This document shows positions 45,662-54,659 of a DNA stretch of 64,000 nucleotides, in pieces. The translations under genes were made by a program, and so were the position numbers. How positions within the stretch are numbered: position 1 is the stretch's first letter; every line of letters begins with the position of its first letter. This stretch comes from an uncultured Bacilli bacterium (GTDB lineage: Bacteria; Bacillota_I; Bacilli_A; RFN20; CAG-826), in the NCBI GenBank assembly GCA_934725985.1, contig CAKVCX010000002.1:124001-188000 (forward strand). The letters run 5' to 3'. The notes beneath the pieces are model-generated. The model made no database searches and had not been told where the DNA came from. It was given only the letters and a program-made list of their open reading frames with translations.

Positions 45662-48052
45662 ATGAAAAAGAAAAACATTTTAAGTCTTACTGTTTTGTCT
45701 TCTTTAATGGCACTTGGTGGGCTAACTTCCTTAAACAAAGTTTCTTTTGATACCGTAGGCGTTCAAGCGGAAACTGCTTTAAGTTCATCTATGCCAAGTG
45801 GATGGAATAAAGAAGGAGAGAACGAAAACAATACGATTTCTGCTTTTGAAGATTCTAGCCAAGGACATTCGATTCTATTGAATAGGAAAGATAGCCAAGG
45901 AAGCTTAAAGGCACGTAGTGGTTTAGTAAATGTAAAAGGGAATACTTATTATAACGTTTCCTTTAATAGTAAAACTACCGATACCGCTAATGTTCAAATT
46001 GTCATTGTTGAATATAAAGACAATGGTTCTACTGCCATTACATCAAAAGTAGTAGGGAAAGTTAGCAACGCGACAAATGATTGGGTTAATCGCCCTGGAA
46101 TGTTTAAAACTTCTTCTTCTACAACCCAAATCGTTGTAGAGATTGAAGCCTTGGGAGTTGGCGAGACCTATGTTTCTAAATTATATATAAATGAAGGCGT
46201 TGAACCTGATGGGACAATAAGTAGCAGGACAACTTATTTTGAAGGAACTCCCACTAATCCAGAAACTGGCATTAATTCAGAAAAAGTCATGACTAAAGAA
46301 GTTCTTTCTTCTACTGCCGCGACTGGCTATAGTTCTTTAATTCTAACTCCAGGAAGAGGTGCCTATTTAAAATTTGACGATTATAAGATTACCGGTAAAT
46401 TTACTATTCGCTTCAAATATAGATATGTTGGTCCTGATAATGGAACTAAATTAACTGTCAAAGTTGATGGAATAAATAAAGCTGGAGATAGGGTTTGGTA
46501 TGGAGATTCCCCAAAAGCCGGTTGGACTCCCAATGGCCTATGGGACAATTATGAATTTGAATTCTCTGCTAAAGCAGGTGATGCTGAGCCTATTTTCGTT
46601 ATAATTTATGCCGGGCTGAATGGTGAATCTACTTCAAGTCAAAGTTATTATTTGATTGATGACGTCGAAGTGATTGACCAAAAAGGCAATAACGTTGTCG
46701 AAGATGGTGGATTTGAATTAAAGGAAAACGCAAGAACAAATACGCTAAGCTATTTTGATTTTTCTGACAAAGGAGAAGCTAATTGGGGCATAGAAAATTT
46801 TGTAACTATTCCAGATTCTGCTTATATTTTTGACGGTTATAATGAATCTAGGGCCATTCATTTGGGCTCTTATAAAGCCTTAGGCGTTTCTCTTCCTATC
46901 TTGCCGAAAGGGCAATATACCCTCTCATATAAATATAGGTCATCAGTTTCAGCTGCACTTCCTATTAGAATGGATAATTTTGATTTAACTGGGGCTCGAT
47001 GGTATACAATTTCTAGATCTATTTCTAATACAAATAATGAGTGGGTAAGCGATTCTTATTCATTTAGGACTTATAATATCAATAATGAGGCTGAGTATGC
47101 TGACGTTTCTTATTTGGTAATTAATTCAAAGTCGGAAATTGACATTGATGATTTATCAATCAAGGATGAAAATGGAAACGAATTTCTTTTTGCGGGTAGC
47201 TTCGATTCATTTATGGCCGGCGGAAGCTATGTCAATAATACGGATGCATTCAAGGATGATAACGGCGACATTGTATATTCTTCGATAAGAAAGCTTTCAA
47301 TGGCCGCAACTAGCGAATTAGAATCCTATGTTGAGCTAAATCTTGCTTCTTTAGGCTTAAATCAGGTAGCTGAAGGTGAGAAAATTAACGTTTCTTATGA
47401 ATATTTAGGCGGGTCGGATGGCGTTAGTGCTGCTTTTTCGGACCGAAATCAGTGGCCTCTTACAAATGCAAATAAGACTGATAATTGGACAAAAAGGGAT
47501 ACTCAATTAGAAACAACTTACGCTGGTGGTTATAATAATCAAGCCTTAAGATTTTATGGTAATAATTCAACGGAGAAAAATGTATATCTTCGTAATTTAT
47601 CCGTTACCGATTCTGATGGCAATGAATATTTCCACCCGTTTGCCAATGGAACTTCTATCCTTCCAGAAGGTGCCTTCTTTGTAAATGAAGATAAAGAAGC
47701 AGTTGATGAATTTGTTGCCGCTTATATCACTAAACAAGGCGCGGAAGATTACACCCAGGTTTCCGAAGAAAATAGGGCAAATGAATGCTTGGATAAATTA
47801 AGTAGAGCAAATGGAGCTTTAAGGCGCCTAACGGCTTCTCAAAAAGAACTATTTAATACTAGCGAAGATTATGCCCAAGCTAGAGCCATAATGGAAATGT
47901 GGAAAACCGCTTCTAGTTCCAATGCTTCAATTGGTTTGTTCGGGAATTCTTCTTCGTCTAATTCCTCGACTGCCTTAATTATTACGATATTGGCTATTTC
48001 TGCCGTTGCGATTTCAACTTTTGTCTTCGTTAGAAAGAAAAAACATAATTAA
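45662..48052 (+). CDS. membrane-anchored surface protein with repeated carbohydrate-binding-like modules
   Basis: 796 residues. A signal peptide (about 1-36) is followed by four jellyroll-like modules (about 40-175, 190-345, 355-510, 515-655), each ending in a DDVEV/DDLSI-type strand and a following glycine-rich turn. A short helical region (about 670-755, with ANECLDKLSR and MEMWKTAS) resembles one in other surface proteins of such bacteria. A Ser/Asn-rich linker, one membrane helix and the tail RKKKHN close it; no LPXTG. Paralogue of the 15642 product, with a similar operator upstream. Monocistronic with its own terminator. Probably binds glycans at the cell surface. Confidence 0.78.
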   Translation: MKKKNILSLTVLSSLMALGGLTSLNKVSFDTVGVQAETALSSSMPSGWNKEGENENNTISAFEDSSQGHSILLNRKDSQGSLKARSGLVNVKGNTYYNVSFNSKTTDTANVQIVIVEYKDNGSTAITSKVVGKVSNATNDWVNRPGMFKTSSSTTQIVVEIEALGVGETYVSKLYINEGVEPDGTISSRTTYFEGTPTNPETGINSEKVMTKEVLSSTAATGYSSLILTPGRGAYLKFDDYKITGKFTIRFKYRYVGPDNGTKLTVKVDGINKAGDRVWYGDSPKAGWTPNGLWDNYEFEFSAKAGDAEPIFVIIYAGLNGESTSSQSYYLIDDVEVIDQKGNNVVEDGGFELKENARTNTLSYFDFSDKGEANWGIENFVTIPDSAYIFDGYNESRAIHLGSYKALGVSLPILPKGQYTLSYKYRSSVSAALPIRMDNFDLTGARWYTISRSISNTNNEWVSDSYSFRTYNINNEAEYADVSYLVINSKSEIDIDDLSIKDENGNEFLFAGSFDSFMAGGSYVNNTDAFKDDNGDIVYSSIRKLSMAATSELESYVELNLASLGLNQVAEGEKINVSYEYLGGSDGVSAAFSDRNQWPLTNANKTDNWTKRDTQLETTYAGGYNNQALRFYGNNSTEKNVYLRNLSVTDSDGNEYFHPFANGTSILPEGAFFVNEDKEAVDEFVAAYITKQGAEDYTQVSEENRANECLDKLSRANGALRRLTASQKELFNTSEDYAQARAIMEMWKTASSSNASIGLFGNSSSSNSSTALIITILAISAVAISTFVFVRKKKHN

Positions 48053-48066
48053 TTTTTCTAAAAAAT

Positions 48067-48100
48067 AGATCCGTTGGTTTACTTTCCGCGGATCTTTTTT
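48067..48100 (+). terminator. intrinsic terminator of the 45662 gene
   Basis: AGATCCG (48067-48073) pairs with CGGATCT (48089-48095), followed by six T. Confidence 0.85.
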
Positions 48101-48114
48101 ATCTATTTTTAAAC

Positions 48115-48140
48115 AAAAAAAGCATTGGATTATCCAATGC
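48115..48140 (-). terminator. intrinsic terminator of the initiator tRNA gene
   Basis: On the minus strand GCATTGGA, loop TAA, TCCAATGC, then a run of T (A-run 48115-48121 on the plus strand). It follows the tRNA 3' end by 13 bases. Confidence 0.9.
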
Positions 48141-48152
48141 CATCTATTCAAT

Positions 48153-48229
48153 TGGTTGCAGGAGATGGATTTGAACCACCGACCTCCAGGTTATGGGCCT
48201 GGCGAGCTACCAAACTGCTCCATCCTGCG
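48153..48229 (-). tRNA. initiator tRNA-fMet (CAT)
   Basis: 77 bases with CCA encoded. The acceptor stem has the initiator C1/A72 mismatch (CGCAGGA / TCCTGCA), and the D-stem has A11-U24, both marks of a formylated initiator. The anticodon is CAU. Two departures from the usual initiator: the anticodon stem is CCAGG/CCTGG, so the third G-C pair (29-41) is A-U, and the loop reads CCCAUAA, so position 33 is C, not U. T-stem pairing has one G-U. It has its own promoter and terminator. Confidence 0.95.
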
Positions 48230-48250
48230 ATATCGCCTTTCGGCTTAATA

Positions 48251-48279
48251 ACTATACTCTCCTCTTTCTCTTCTAGCAA
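48251..48279 (-). promoter_or_regulatory. promoter of the initiator tRNA
   Basis: On the minus strand TTGCTA (48279-48274), a 17-base spacer and TATAGT (48256-48251), 22 bases upstream of the mature 5' end. Confidence 0.7.
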
Positions 48280-48407
48280 CTAGATTTTTAAAAGGCCTAT
48301 ATATGTGTGTTAATGTCCCATATATTTGTTTGTACTATCCTTAATGTCTTTATTTTAGTAGAAACTAAAAACGTGTTTAGGTAAAATAAGTTTTAGGAAA
48401 AATTAAT

Positions 48408-49565
48408 ATGATTATTACTTTTGTTTGTGACGTGCTTGGCGAAGAAAATAACGGAACGACAATCGCCACTATGAATGTTATTAGGGCAATGAAGAAAAAA
48501 GGACACACCGTACGCATTGTTTGCCCTGATGAAGATAAAGAAGGAAAAGAAGGCTATTATGTAGTTAGACCTCTTAATTGGGGCATTTTCAATGACTATG
48601 TTAAAAAGAATGGGGTAGTCCTTGCTACCACTAGGGATATGGAAATAGTCAAACAAGCCTTAACTGGGGCTGATTTGGTCCATTTTAATTTCTGTGGCAA
48701 GTTATCTTCCGCCGTTGTTGACTTAGCCCATTCCATGGGCATTCCTTGCACGGCTAGTTTACATACACAAGCCGAGAACTTTACAAACCATGTCTTTCTT
48801 GACCATTCAACGGCAATTAATGATGGCTTGTATCATATTCTTTATAAAAAGCTTTTTAGTAAAGTCGAAGCCATTCATTACCCGTCCCAATTCATTCATG
48901 ACTTGTTTGAAAAGAAAAATCATTTCCATGGCAACGGATATGTTATTTCTAATGGAATCCAAAGGGCTTTTAAAAGAGAAAACTTGCCAAGACCAGCTGC
49001 TTTAAAGGATAAATTTGTTATTGTTTATACAGCTAGATATTCTAAAGAAAAAGTTCATAAAGTCCTTATTAAGGCCATGAAGTATTCTAAATATAGAAAG
49101 CAAATAGTTTTGATTCTTCCTGGCGCGGGACCACTTGAGAACAAAATGAAGAAATGGGGCGAAAAATATTGTTTTAGGCCACCTGTATTAGGCTTCCATA
49201 GCAGAGAAGAAATGGTAAAAATCCTAAATATGGCTGATTTATATTGCCATGTTGGAAGAGTCGATATCGAGCCGGTTTCTTGCTTAGAAGCCATTTCAGT
49301 TGGCATTTGTCCTATTCTTACCGATTCTAAGCTCTCTTCCGTCTCTTCTTTTGCCTTAAGTGAGAAAAATGTTTTCAAACATGGTGATTCAAAAGACTTA
49401 TCTAGTAGAATCGATTATTGGCTTGAACACGAAAAAGAAAGAAAAGAATGCGCTGATTCTTATTTAGGCTTTGCTAAGAAGTTTGATTTTGAAACTTCAA
49501 TGGACAAAATGGAAGAGATGTTTTTAAAAACCGTTGAAGATTATAAAAACAAGGAGACAAAGTGA
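48408..49565 (+). CDS. glycosyltransferase family 4, glycolipid synthase-like
   Basis: 385 residues of GT-B fold. N-terminal ... VLGEENNGTTIATMNVIRAM, the acceptor site region GIPCTASLHTQAE, and the C-terminal donor site DLYCHVGRVDIEPVSCLEAIS with an E-x7-E-like pair. It resembles the GT4 enzymes that add glucose to diacylglycerol, although the sugar and acceptor are inferred. Overlaps the acyltransferase gene that follows by 4 bases, supporting a role in membrane glycolipid synthesis. Confidence 0.85.
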   Translation: MIITFVCDVLGEENNGTTIATMNVIRAMKKKGHTVRIVCPDEDKEGKEGYYVVRPLNWGIFNDYVKKNGVVLATTRDMEIVKQALTGADLVHFNFCGKLSSAVVDLAHSMGIPCTASLHTQAENFTNHVFLDHSTAINDGLYHILYKKLFSKVEAIHYPSQFIHDLFEKKNHFHGNGYVISNGIQRAFKRENLPRPAALKDKFVIVYTARYSKEKVHKVLIKAMKYSKYRKQIVLILPGAGPLENKMKKWGEKYCFRPPVLGFHSREEMVKILNMADLYCHVGRVDIEPVSCLEAISVGICPILTDSKLSSVSSFALSEKNVFKHGDSKDLSSRIDYWLEHEKERKECADSYLGFAKKFDFETSMDKMEEMFLKTVEDYKNKETK

Positions 49566-50356
49566 AACCTAAAAAGATAGTTTATTATGACGATGCCCTT
49601 AACGATGAATTCTCTGGCACGAAGATAAATAGAAAACCGTTGCCGGATAATTACAAATACGTCAATAAAAATATCTTCTATAGGGCTTTCGCTTGGTTTT
49701 TTTATTACCTTATTGCTTTGCCTATTTTATTTTTCGTGATGAAATTTGTCTTTCATTATAAAGTAAAGGGGAACAAACGAATTAAAGGAATTATGAATTG
49801 TTCTTGCTTCTTTTATGGCAATCATACTTCTTTTACGGATGCCTTAATTGCCCAAACTCTTGTTTCTAGGGGAAAAAGAACCTATATAGTTACTAATCAA
49901 GATACGACATCCATTAAAGGCATTAGGTGGCTTGTTACATTGCTAGGCTGCATACCTACCCCTGAAACGCCTGCTCAAAGAAATCAATTTGTTTCAACTA
50001 TAAAATATAGAGTCAAGCAACATTGTGGGATAGCTATTTTCCCAGAAGCCCATATTTGGCCTTATTCGACTCATATTAGGCCTTTTAGCGATGCTTCTTT
50101 TGTTTATCCTAGTGAACTAGGCTCGCCAGTAGTTGCAATGTGTACAACTTATAGGCAAAGAAAGATATTTAAAAACAAACCACCTTTGCCGACCGTCCAT
50201 GTTTCCAAGCCTTATTTTCCCAATATGCAGCTTTCTTTACCTGAAAGAAAAGCCGAGTTAAGGCAAAAAGTCTACGATTTCTTGCTTGACTGCGCTTCTA
50301 GTGAAGAAAATGTCGAATATATTGCCTATGTTAAAAGAAAGAAAGAAAAAGAATAA
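49562..50356 (+). CDS. PlsC-like acyltransferase
   Basis: 264 residues. One N-terminal membrane helix (about 43-63) precedes the acyltransferase motifs: FYGNHTSFTDA (NHxxxxD catalytic block), GIAIFPEAHIWP (glycerophosphate-binding block) and VVAMCTTYR. Family members acylate lysophosphatidate. The NHTSFTD form and the FPEAHIWPYS variation mark a divergent subfamily, so the acceptor may be a glycolipid. Translationally coupled to the GT4 gene. Confidence 0.82.
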   Translation: MKPKKIVYYDDALNDEFSGTKINRKPLPDNYKYVNKNIFYRAFAWFFYYLIALPILFFVMKFVFHYKVKGNKRIKGIMNCSCFFYGNHTSFTDALIAQTLVSRGKRTYIVTNQDTTSIKGIRWLVTLLGCIPTPETPAQRNQFVSTIKYRVKQHCGIAIFPEAHIWPYSTHIRPFSDASFVYPSELGSPVVAMCTTYRQRKIFKNKPPLPTVHVSKPYFPNMQLSLPERKAELRQKVYDFLLDCASSEENVEYIAYVKRKKEKE

Positions 50357-50422
50357 ATAAGCATCTTTATTTAAAAGTAATTTAAATAATCTATAATTAA
50401 TGTAGTTGAAAGGATTGATTTT

Positions 50423-50962
50423 ATGGAATTAAAAGGATCTAAAACCGAAAAATGTTTGCAAGAAGCTTTTGCTGGTGAATCTCAGGCAAGGAATAAGTAT
50501 ACCTATTTTGCCTCCAAAGCCAAAAAGGAAGGATATGAACAAATTGCTGCCTTGTTTTTAGAAACGGCAGACAATGAAAAAGAACACGCCAAACTTTGGT
50601 TTAAATATTTAGAAGGTGGCGAAGTCAAATCTACCGAAGAGAATTTAAAAGCAGCTGCCGGTGGCGAAAATTATGAGTGGAGCGAAATGTATCCCTCCTT
50701 TGCAAAAATTGCCGAAGAAGAAGGCTTTAAAGAGATTGCTGCCAAGTTTAGAATGGTAGCCGAAATTGAAAAAAACCACGAACAACGTTATAAAAAATTA
50801 TTGGACAATGTAAAAACTGGCGTTGTTTTTGTTTCTAAGGACGTGGCTGTCTGGAAATGTAGGAATTGCGGTCACATCGTCATTGGAAAATTTGCTCCGG
50901 AAGTTTGCCCGGTTTGCAAGCATCCAAAAGCTTTTTTTGAATTAAACGCTACTAATTATTAA
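50423..50962 (+). CDS. rubrerythrin
   Basis: 179 residues. A ferritin-like diiron domain (about 1-135) has Glu in FAGESQARNKY, the ExxH of NEKEHA, EEEGFKEIA and IEKNHEQRY; a C-terminal rubredoxin domain has CRNCGH and CPVCKH for the Fe(Cys)4 site. Rubrerythrin reduces hydrogen peroxide in anaerobes with NAD(P)H-derived electrons. A TATAAT at 50392-50397 lies 26 bases before the ATG; a terminator follows. Confidence 0.96.
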   Translation: MELKGSKTEKCLQEAFAGESQARNKYTYFASKAKKEGYEQIAALFLETADNEKEHAKLWFKYLEGGEVKSTEENLKAAAGGENYEWSEMYPSFAKIAEEEGFKEIAAKFRMVAEIEKNHEQRYKKLLDNVKTGVVFVSKDVAVWKCRNCGHIVIGKFAPEVCPVCKHPKAFFELNATNY

Positions 50963-50979
50963 TCGTTTTATATATTTGG

Positions 50980-51007
50980 CCCTCGTTATAGACGAGGGTC
51001 TATTTTT
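50980..51007 (+). terminator. intrinsic terminator of the rubrerythrin gene
   Basis: CCCTCGT, loop TATAG, ACGAGGG, then a T-rich run. It ends directly at the start region of the next gene. Confidence 0.88.
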
Positions 51008-51019
51008 ATGGAGATATTT

Positions 51020-52339
51020 ATGGACATTGCCTTTATAGTGATTACAAGCATATTTGGATTGATTTTACTATTTCTCTTCTTTTTGCTTTCGTTTCAGTTT
51101 CTTTTCATTCTTTTCGCCCCTTTAAAGGAAAAGAAATTCAAAAGGCATGACCCAAAAACTAAATTTGCCATCATTATCCCAGCCCATAATGAAGAAAGTG
51201 TTATAGAAAACTCCATTAAGAATTTACTTAACAATATTGATTATCCAAAAGATTTGTATGATGTTTATGTCTGCGCGGATAATTGCAATGACAATACATT
51301 TGCCTTAGCTAAAAAAGCCGGTGCTATTGTCTATGAAAGACATTGCGATGACCCAGATAAAAAAAGGGCTGCCTATCCCATTAAACTTTTGATAGAAAAA
51401 GTTTTAGAATCTGAAAAAAATTACGATGCCGTCATCAAATTTGACGCGGATAATTTGCCTTGCAAAGAATTTTTAAAAAGAATGAACGACGCCATTTTAG
51501 AAGGCGTTACTATAGCTAGAGCCCACGAAGCCCCCTCGAATATGGGACAAAATATGTGGAGTAGTGTATCTAGTTGTTATTATGCTAGAGATTCTAGACT
51601 GGCTTGTAATTTTAGAGAAAGAATGAATTGGAATTCCATGATTTCCGGGGCCGGCATGATGGTTACTACCTCTACATTAAAAGAAATAGGCGGCTGGGAT
51701 GCCTTAGGAACTATAGACGATGCCGAGTTTGCCGTTAAAAGAATGATTGAAAAACGCCACATTAACTATATTCCTGAAGCAATTGTCTATGAAGATCAGC
51801 CTTCTAGCAGGATTGATTCAGCCAATAGAAACGCTAGAATGGCCAATGGGCTTAATAAACTTTATTTTGGGGAGGCAAAGAAATTACTGGGCTTATTTTT
51901 TAAAACCGGAAAACTAACTTATCTAGACATGTGGGCTCAGCTTTCCTTTGTTCCCATTCCTTTGCTTCTTTCCATTAGTTTTCCTATCTATTTCGCCTTT
52001 TATTTTATTAGCCTAGGCTTAGAAGCAGGTGGAGTTCATATTTTTGATTTTATGTTTACCTCTGGGTTAAACGGTACAGCCTTTTTAACGATAATTTGGA
52101 CTTTAATCGGGGCTGGGATAGCCTTAATTGCCTTCTATATCCTTTGGACTTATCAATCTTGGCTTGGCGTTTATCTAGATAGAAAAATATTGGGCAAAAA
52201 TTGGTATAAGGACGCTAAAAAAGGCATTTGGTTAGGAGCATTTGCCATGATGGCTTATGGAGGCTCCGTTTCTAAAGGCACGAGCCAAAAGAAAGTAAAA
52301 TGGGCTTCGATAAAAAGAAATACGCCGAATAATAAATAA
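51020..52339 (+). CDS. membrane glycosyltransferase family 2
   Basis: 439 residues. One N-terminal helix, then a GT-A domain: FAIIIPAHNEESVIENSIKN, the first Asp of YVCADNCNDN, DAVIKFDADNLP (metal-binding DxD), GAGMMVTTSTLKEIGGWD and TIDDAEFAVKRM; two to three membrane helices follow and a basic tail. A processive or membrane-embedded GT2 making a surface glycan or glycolipid. ATG 51020 is preferred over 51008 because a GGAG lies six bases before it. Confidence 0.88.
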   Translation: MDIAFIVITSIFGLILLFLFFLLSFQFLFILFAPLKEKKFKRHDPKTKFAIIIPAHNEESVIENSIKNLLNNIDYPKDLYDVYVCADNCNDNTFALAKKAGAIVYERHCDDPDKKRAAYPIKLLIEKVLESEKNYDAVIKFDADNLPCKEFLKRMNDAILEGVTIARAHEAPSNMGQNMWSSVSSCYYARDSRLACNFRERMNWNSMISGAGMMVTTSTLKEIGGWDALGTIDDAEFAVKRMIEKRHINYIPEAIVYEDQPSSRIDSANRNARMANGLNKLYFGEAKKLLGLFFKTGKLTYLDMWAQLSFVPIPLLLSISFPIYFAFYFISLGLEAGGVHIFDFMFTSGLNGTAFLTIIWTLIGAGIALIAFYILWTYQSWLGVYLDRKILGKNWYKDAKKGIWLGAFAMMAYGGSVSKGTSQKKVKWASIKRNTPNNK

Positions 52340-52356
52340 ATAAAACTAATTTAATT

Positions 52357-52395
52357 AAGCGCGTCTAGCAAATCTACTAGGCGCGCTTTGTTTAT
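52357..52395. terminator. intrinsic terminator between the GT2 and flippase-like genes
   Basis: A 12-base-pair stem AAGCGCGTCTAG / CTAGGCGCGCTT (one G-U), loop CAAATCTA, then TGTTTATT. It may serve both converging genes. Confidence 0.82.
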
Positions 52396-52419
52396 TAAAG
52401 CATTTTTTATTAAAATCTT

Positions 52420-53652
52420 TTAATTTCTAGACAATTCTTCTTTTTCTAATTTTCTTCTATATGACACTTCTAAGATTATTACTGAAATCAAAGACAATAT
52501 TAAAATTAAATAGAATGTCAATAAACGCCAAATCAAAGAAATGGCAACATAATCGATGCTGGCTTGGCCTGTAACTGCCCTAGATACTATTGCAAAAGCC
52601 ATTTCTATGCCGCCTGTTCCTCCAGGTGTTGGCACCCAGCAAACGGCTCCTGAGGCAAAAGCGGTGGCAAAACCTGTTTCTAAAAATTTATCCCAACCAA
52701 TCACGTCTTCTCCTACCATGACAGAACGGATAATAAAGAAGGTGAGGAAAAAATATATTCCATAAACTACAAATTTAACGATTGTGGCAAAGAAGACAGC
52801 TTTTCTATGGACTAGCAGTTCTTTTGTTGTTTGTTGCACGTTTTCGCAATACTTTTCAAAATCCGGTATTTTAGGTCCTAAGAATTTATTAATCCATTTG
52901 GCTTTGCAAAGCCATTTAGCTCCCTTGATTAATAAGTTGGCCAATCCTTTATTTAGACCAAGGCAACTTACAAAGACTAAGAAGCCTAAATTAAAGACAT
53001 AACCCATAATTGCAAGAGAAGTAAAAGTCCAATACTTTGCGTTTATCGCGGCTTCTCTAGCTGCTTCTGTTACATTTGGATCGATTGGGGTTAATGATAT
53101 CGAATATTGCATTATGGCATTGCTAAAATCTTTATAAAAGAATAAAGCTACGACCTCATATAGGTTTAAGACAAATAAATAAATAATGAAATTTGTTAAT
53201 ACTAATCCGGTTGCCGTGCCGCTTTTCATCCCTTTTCTAGCAAAATTATAAATTTGGATAGGCTGTCCTCCGGCTGCAAATGGGGTTACCCCATTATAAA
53301 AGTGTTCGCCTGCTCCAATTAACAAAGCATCGCAAGCAGATGTATTTTTATCAAAAGATTTTGCAAGTATTAGCAAAGGGATAGGGTAAAGAATAAAAAA
53401 TGCGACAGCAGAAATAATGGCGTATATTAGCCATTTATAATTAGAACCATGCGAAATATTTGAAAATGTATTAAACATATTCGTCAAATCGCCCAAAGAA
53501 AATAAAATAGAAAGCAAGACAGCTGTTATCATGACAAAAAAGATAATTGATGAAATCATTTTCTTTTTGTTCTTTTTTGACTTGGGGTTTTCTATCTTTG
53601 CTAATTCTTCGTTAATTTTTTCTTCTTTAATATCGTTATTTTTTTCATCCAT
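52420..53652 (-). CDS. LPG synthase TM-domain/YbhN-like flippase-like membrane protein
   Basis: 410 residues. A basic cytoplasmic start and about eight helices. The conserved blocks LLIGAGEHFYNGVTPFAAGGQP and FASGAVCWVPTPGGTGGIEMAF are those of the lysylphosphatidylglycerol-synthase membrane domain/YbhN family, which moves or handles lipids. It lacks the C-terminal aminoacyl-transferase domain of full MprF. Close to GT4, PlsC-like and GT2 genes, so it may flip a glycolipid made by them. Confidence 0.85.
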   Translation of the reverse strand: MDEKNNDIKEEKINEELAKIENPKSKKNKKKMISSIIFFVMITAVLLSILFSLGDLTNMFNTFSNISHGSNYKWLIYAIISAVAFFILYPIPLLILAKSFDKNTSACDALLIGAGEHFYNGVTPFAAGGQPIQIYNFARKGMKSGTATGLVLTNFIIYLFVLNLYEVVALFFYKDFSNAIMQYSISLTPIDPNVTEAAREAAINAKYWTFTSLAIMGYVFNLGFLVFVSCLGLNKGLANLLIKGAKWLCKAKWINKFLGPKIPDFEKYCENVQQTTKELLVHRKAVFFATIVKFVVYGIYFFLTFFIIRSVMVGEDVIGWDKFLETGFATAFASGAVCWVPTPGGTGGIEMAFAIVSRAVTGQASIDYVAISLIWRLLTFYLILILSLISVIILEVSYRRKLEKEELSRN

Positions 53653-53821
53653 ACTTATAACCTTTAAGGTTTCATTTTATTTATAAAATAAAAACTAATG
53701 AATAGTTAACTCTTTTCTATCTAATTAGTCAAATTTATAGGCTTTTTTCTTTTTATTGAGGTCTATTCTTCATCTTTTTAATAGATTTTATAGGAAAAAG
53801 AACAAATAAATAAAATTTATC

Positions 53822-53850
53822 TTGATTTTATCATGAGTTTTTCCCATAAT
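53822..53850 (+). promoter_or_regulatory. promoter of the tRNA-Asp/tRNA-Phe pair
   Basis: TTGATT at 53822-53827, a 17-base spacer and CATAAT at 53845-53850, 22 bases before the first tRNA. Confidence 0.7.
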
Positions 53851-53871
53851 AACTAGGCACTTAGGCGACCT

Positions 53872-53948
53872 GGACCATTGGTGTAGCGGTCTAACATGCT
53901 TCCCTGTCACGGAAGAGACCACGAGTTCGAATCTCGTATGGTCCGCCA
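53872..53948 (+). tRNA. tRNA-Asp (GTC)
   Basis: 77 bases with CCA encoded. Acceptor GGACCAT/ATGGTCC, anticodon stem CTTCC/GGAAG with loop CTGTCAC, T-stem ACGAG/CTCGT. Eight bases separate it from tRNA-Phe, with which it is cotranscribed. Confidence 0.97.
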
Positions 53949-53956
53949 AAGTTTGT

Positions 53957-54032
53957 GGCCCGATAGCTCAGCTGGTAGAGCAAGGGACTGAAAATCCCTG
54001 TGTCGGCGGTTCAACTCCACCTTGGGCCACCA
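53957..54032 (+). tRNA. tRNA-Phe (GAA)
   Basis: 76 bases with CCA encoded. Acceptor GGCCCGA/TTGGGCC, D-arm GCTC/GAGC, anticodon stem AGGGA/TCCCT with loop CTGAAAA. The T-stem GGCGG/CCACC has a C51/A63 mismatch. Confidence 0.95.
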
Positions 54033-54042
54033 TTGAAAATTA

Positions 54043-54067
54043 ATCGATGCGCAAGCGTCGATTTTTT
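54043..54067 (+). terminator. intrinsic terminator of the tRNA pair
   Basis: ATCGATGC, tetraloop GCAA, GCGTCGAT (one G-U), then six T. Confidence 0.92.
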
Positions 54068-54659
54068 ATTTAAACATAAAGTAAGAGCAAAAGATTTATG
54101 CGGTCAACTTCTTTAATAGACTTTCAAATAATCTAGATAGGAGGCTCGGACCTGCTTTGCGACAAATATTTAGAAGATTTTTAAAACTGACTTTGTAAGA
54201 AGCGTTTTAACTCTAGATGAAGAAGGAAATATGCAAGGAATAAGGCGTCGCAAAGTTTATCTTTTAATCTAGATATGCAAGTAAAAGTTTTTTGCTAGGA
54301 AAGAATTAAAGTAAATTAGATTTTTTTAAAGCCTATAGGGAAGAAAGGTTTTAAAACTTGTTTTCTTGGGATAAAAAAATTTAATCTTTTTGTTTTAAAA
54401 TAGTTTGCTAGAGGAAATTATTGTTTTGTTATTTTTAATGTTGCTTTTATTAAACAAGAAGCTTTTTATCTACTGTTTTTGATTTTTTTATAAACCTTTG
54501 TTTATTTAGATATTATTCGTAACTATCTTTCAATATTTCTACAAAAAACATTATATTTTTTATTTATTTTTCAGAAAAAATGTATATTAAATTGCAAAAA
54601 ATTATCGATACAAAAAACCAATATTTTTTTCTTTTAAAAGAATGAAAATGAATTTTTTC
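54068..54659. other. gene-free region between the tRNA pair and the phase-variable promoter
   Basis: About 590 bases with no convincing coding frame. Two kinds of repeat are visible in its first 220 bases: the 9-base inverted repeat CTTTGCGAC (54155-54163) / GTCGCAAAG (54247-54255), which could close an RNA stem over an 83-base loop, and a direct copy of AATCTAGATA near 54130 and 54267. A GC-richer core (GGAGGCTCGGACCTGC at about 54140-54155) stands out. The second half is very AT-rich and featureless. A small RNA or a degenerate tRNA-side insertion scar are possibilities. Confidence 0.4.

Noticed and set aside
48300..48400. Riboswitch-like leader before the GT4 gene
   Set aside because: The region is AT-rich with only weak, unpaired repeats; nothing beyond a possible TAAAAT -10 can be supported.
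40042..51762. Long reverse-strand frames inside adhE, the hydrogenases and glycosyltransferases
   Set aside because: They lack ribosome sites and family motifs and mirror codon use of the well-supported forward genes.
53955..54030. A tRNA starting GTGGCCC with acceptor GGGCCAC
   Set aside because: That register leaves two unpaired bases after the T-stem. GGCCCGA/TTGGGCC pairs fully and matches tRNA-Phe.
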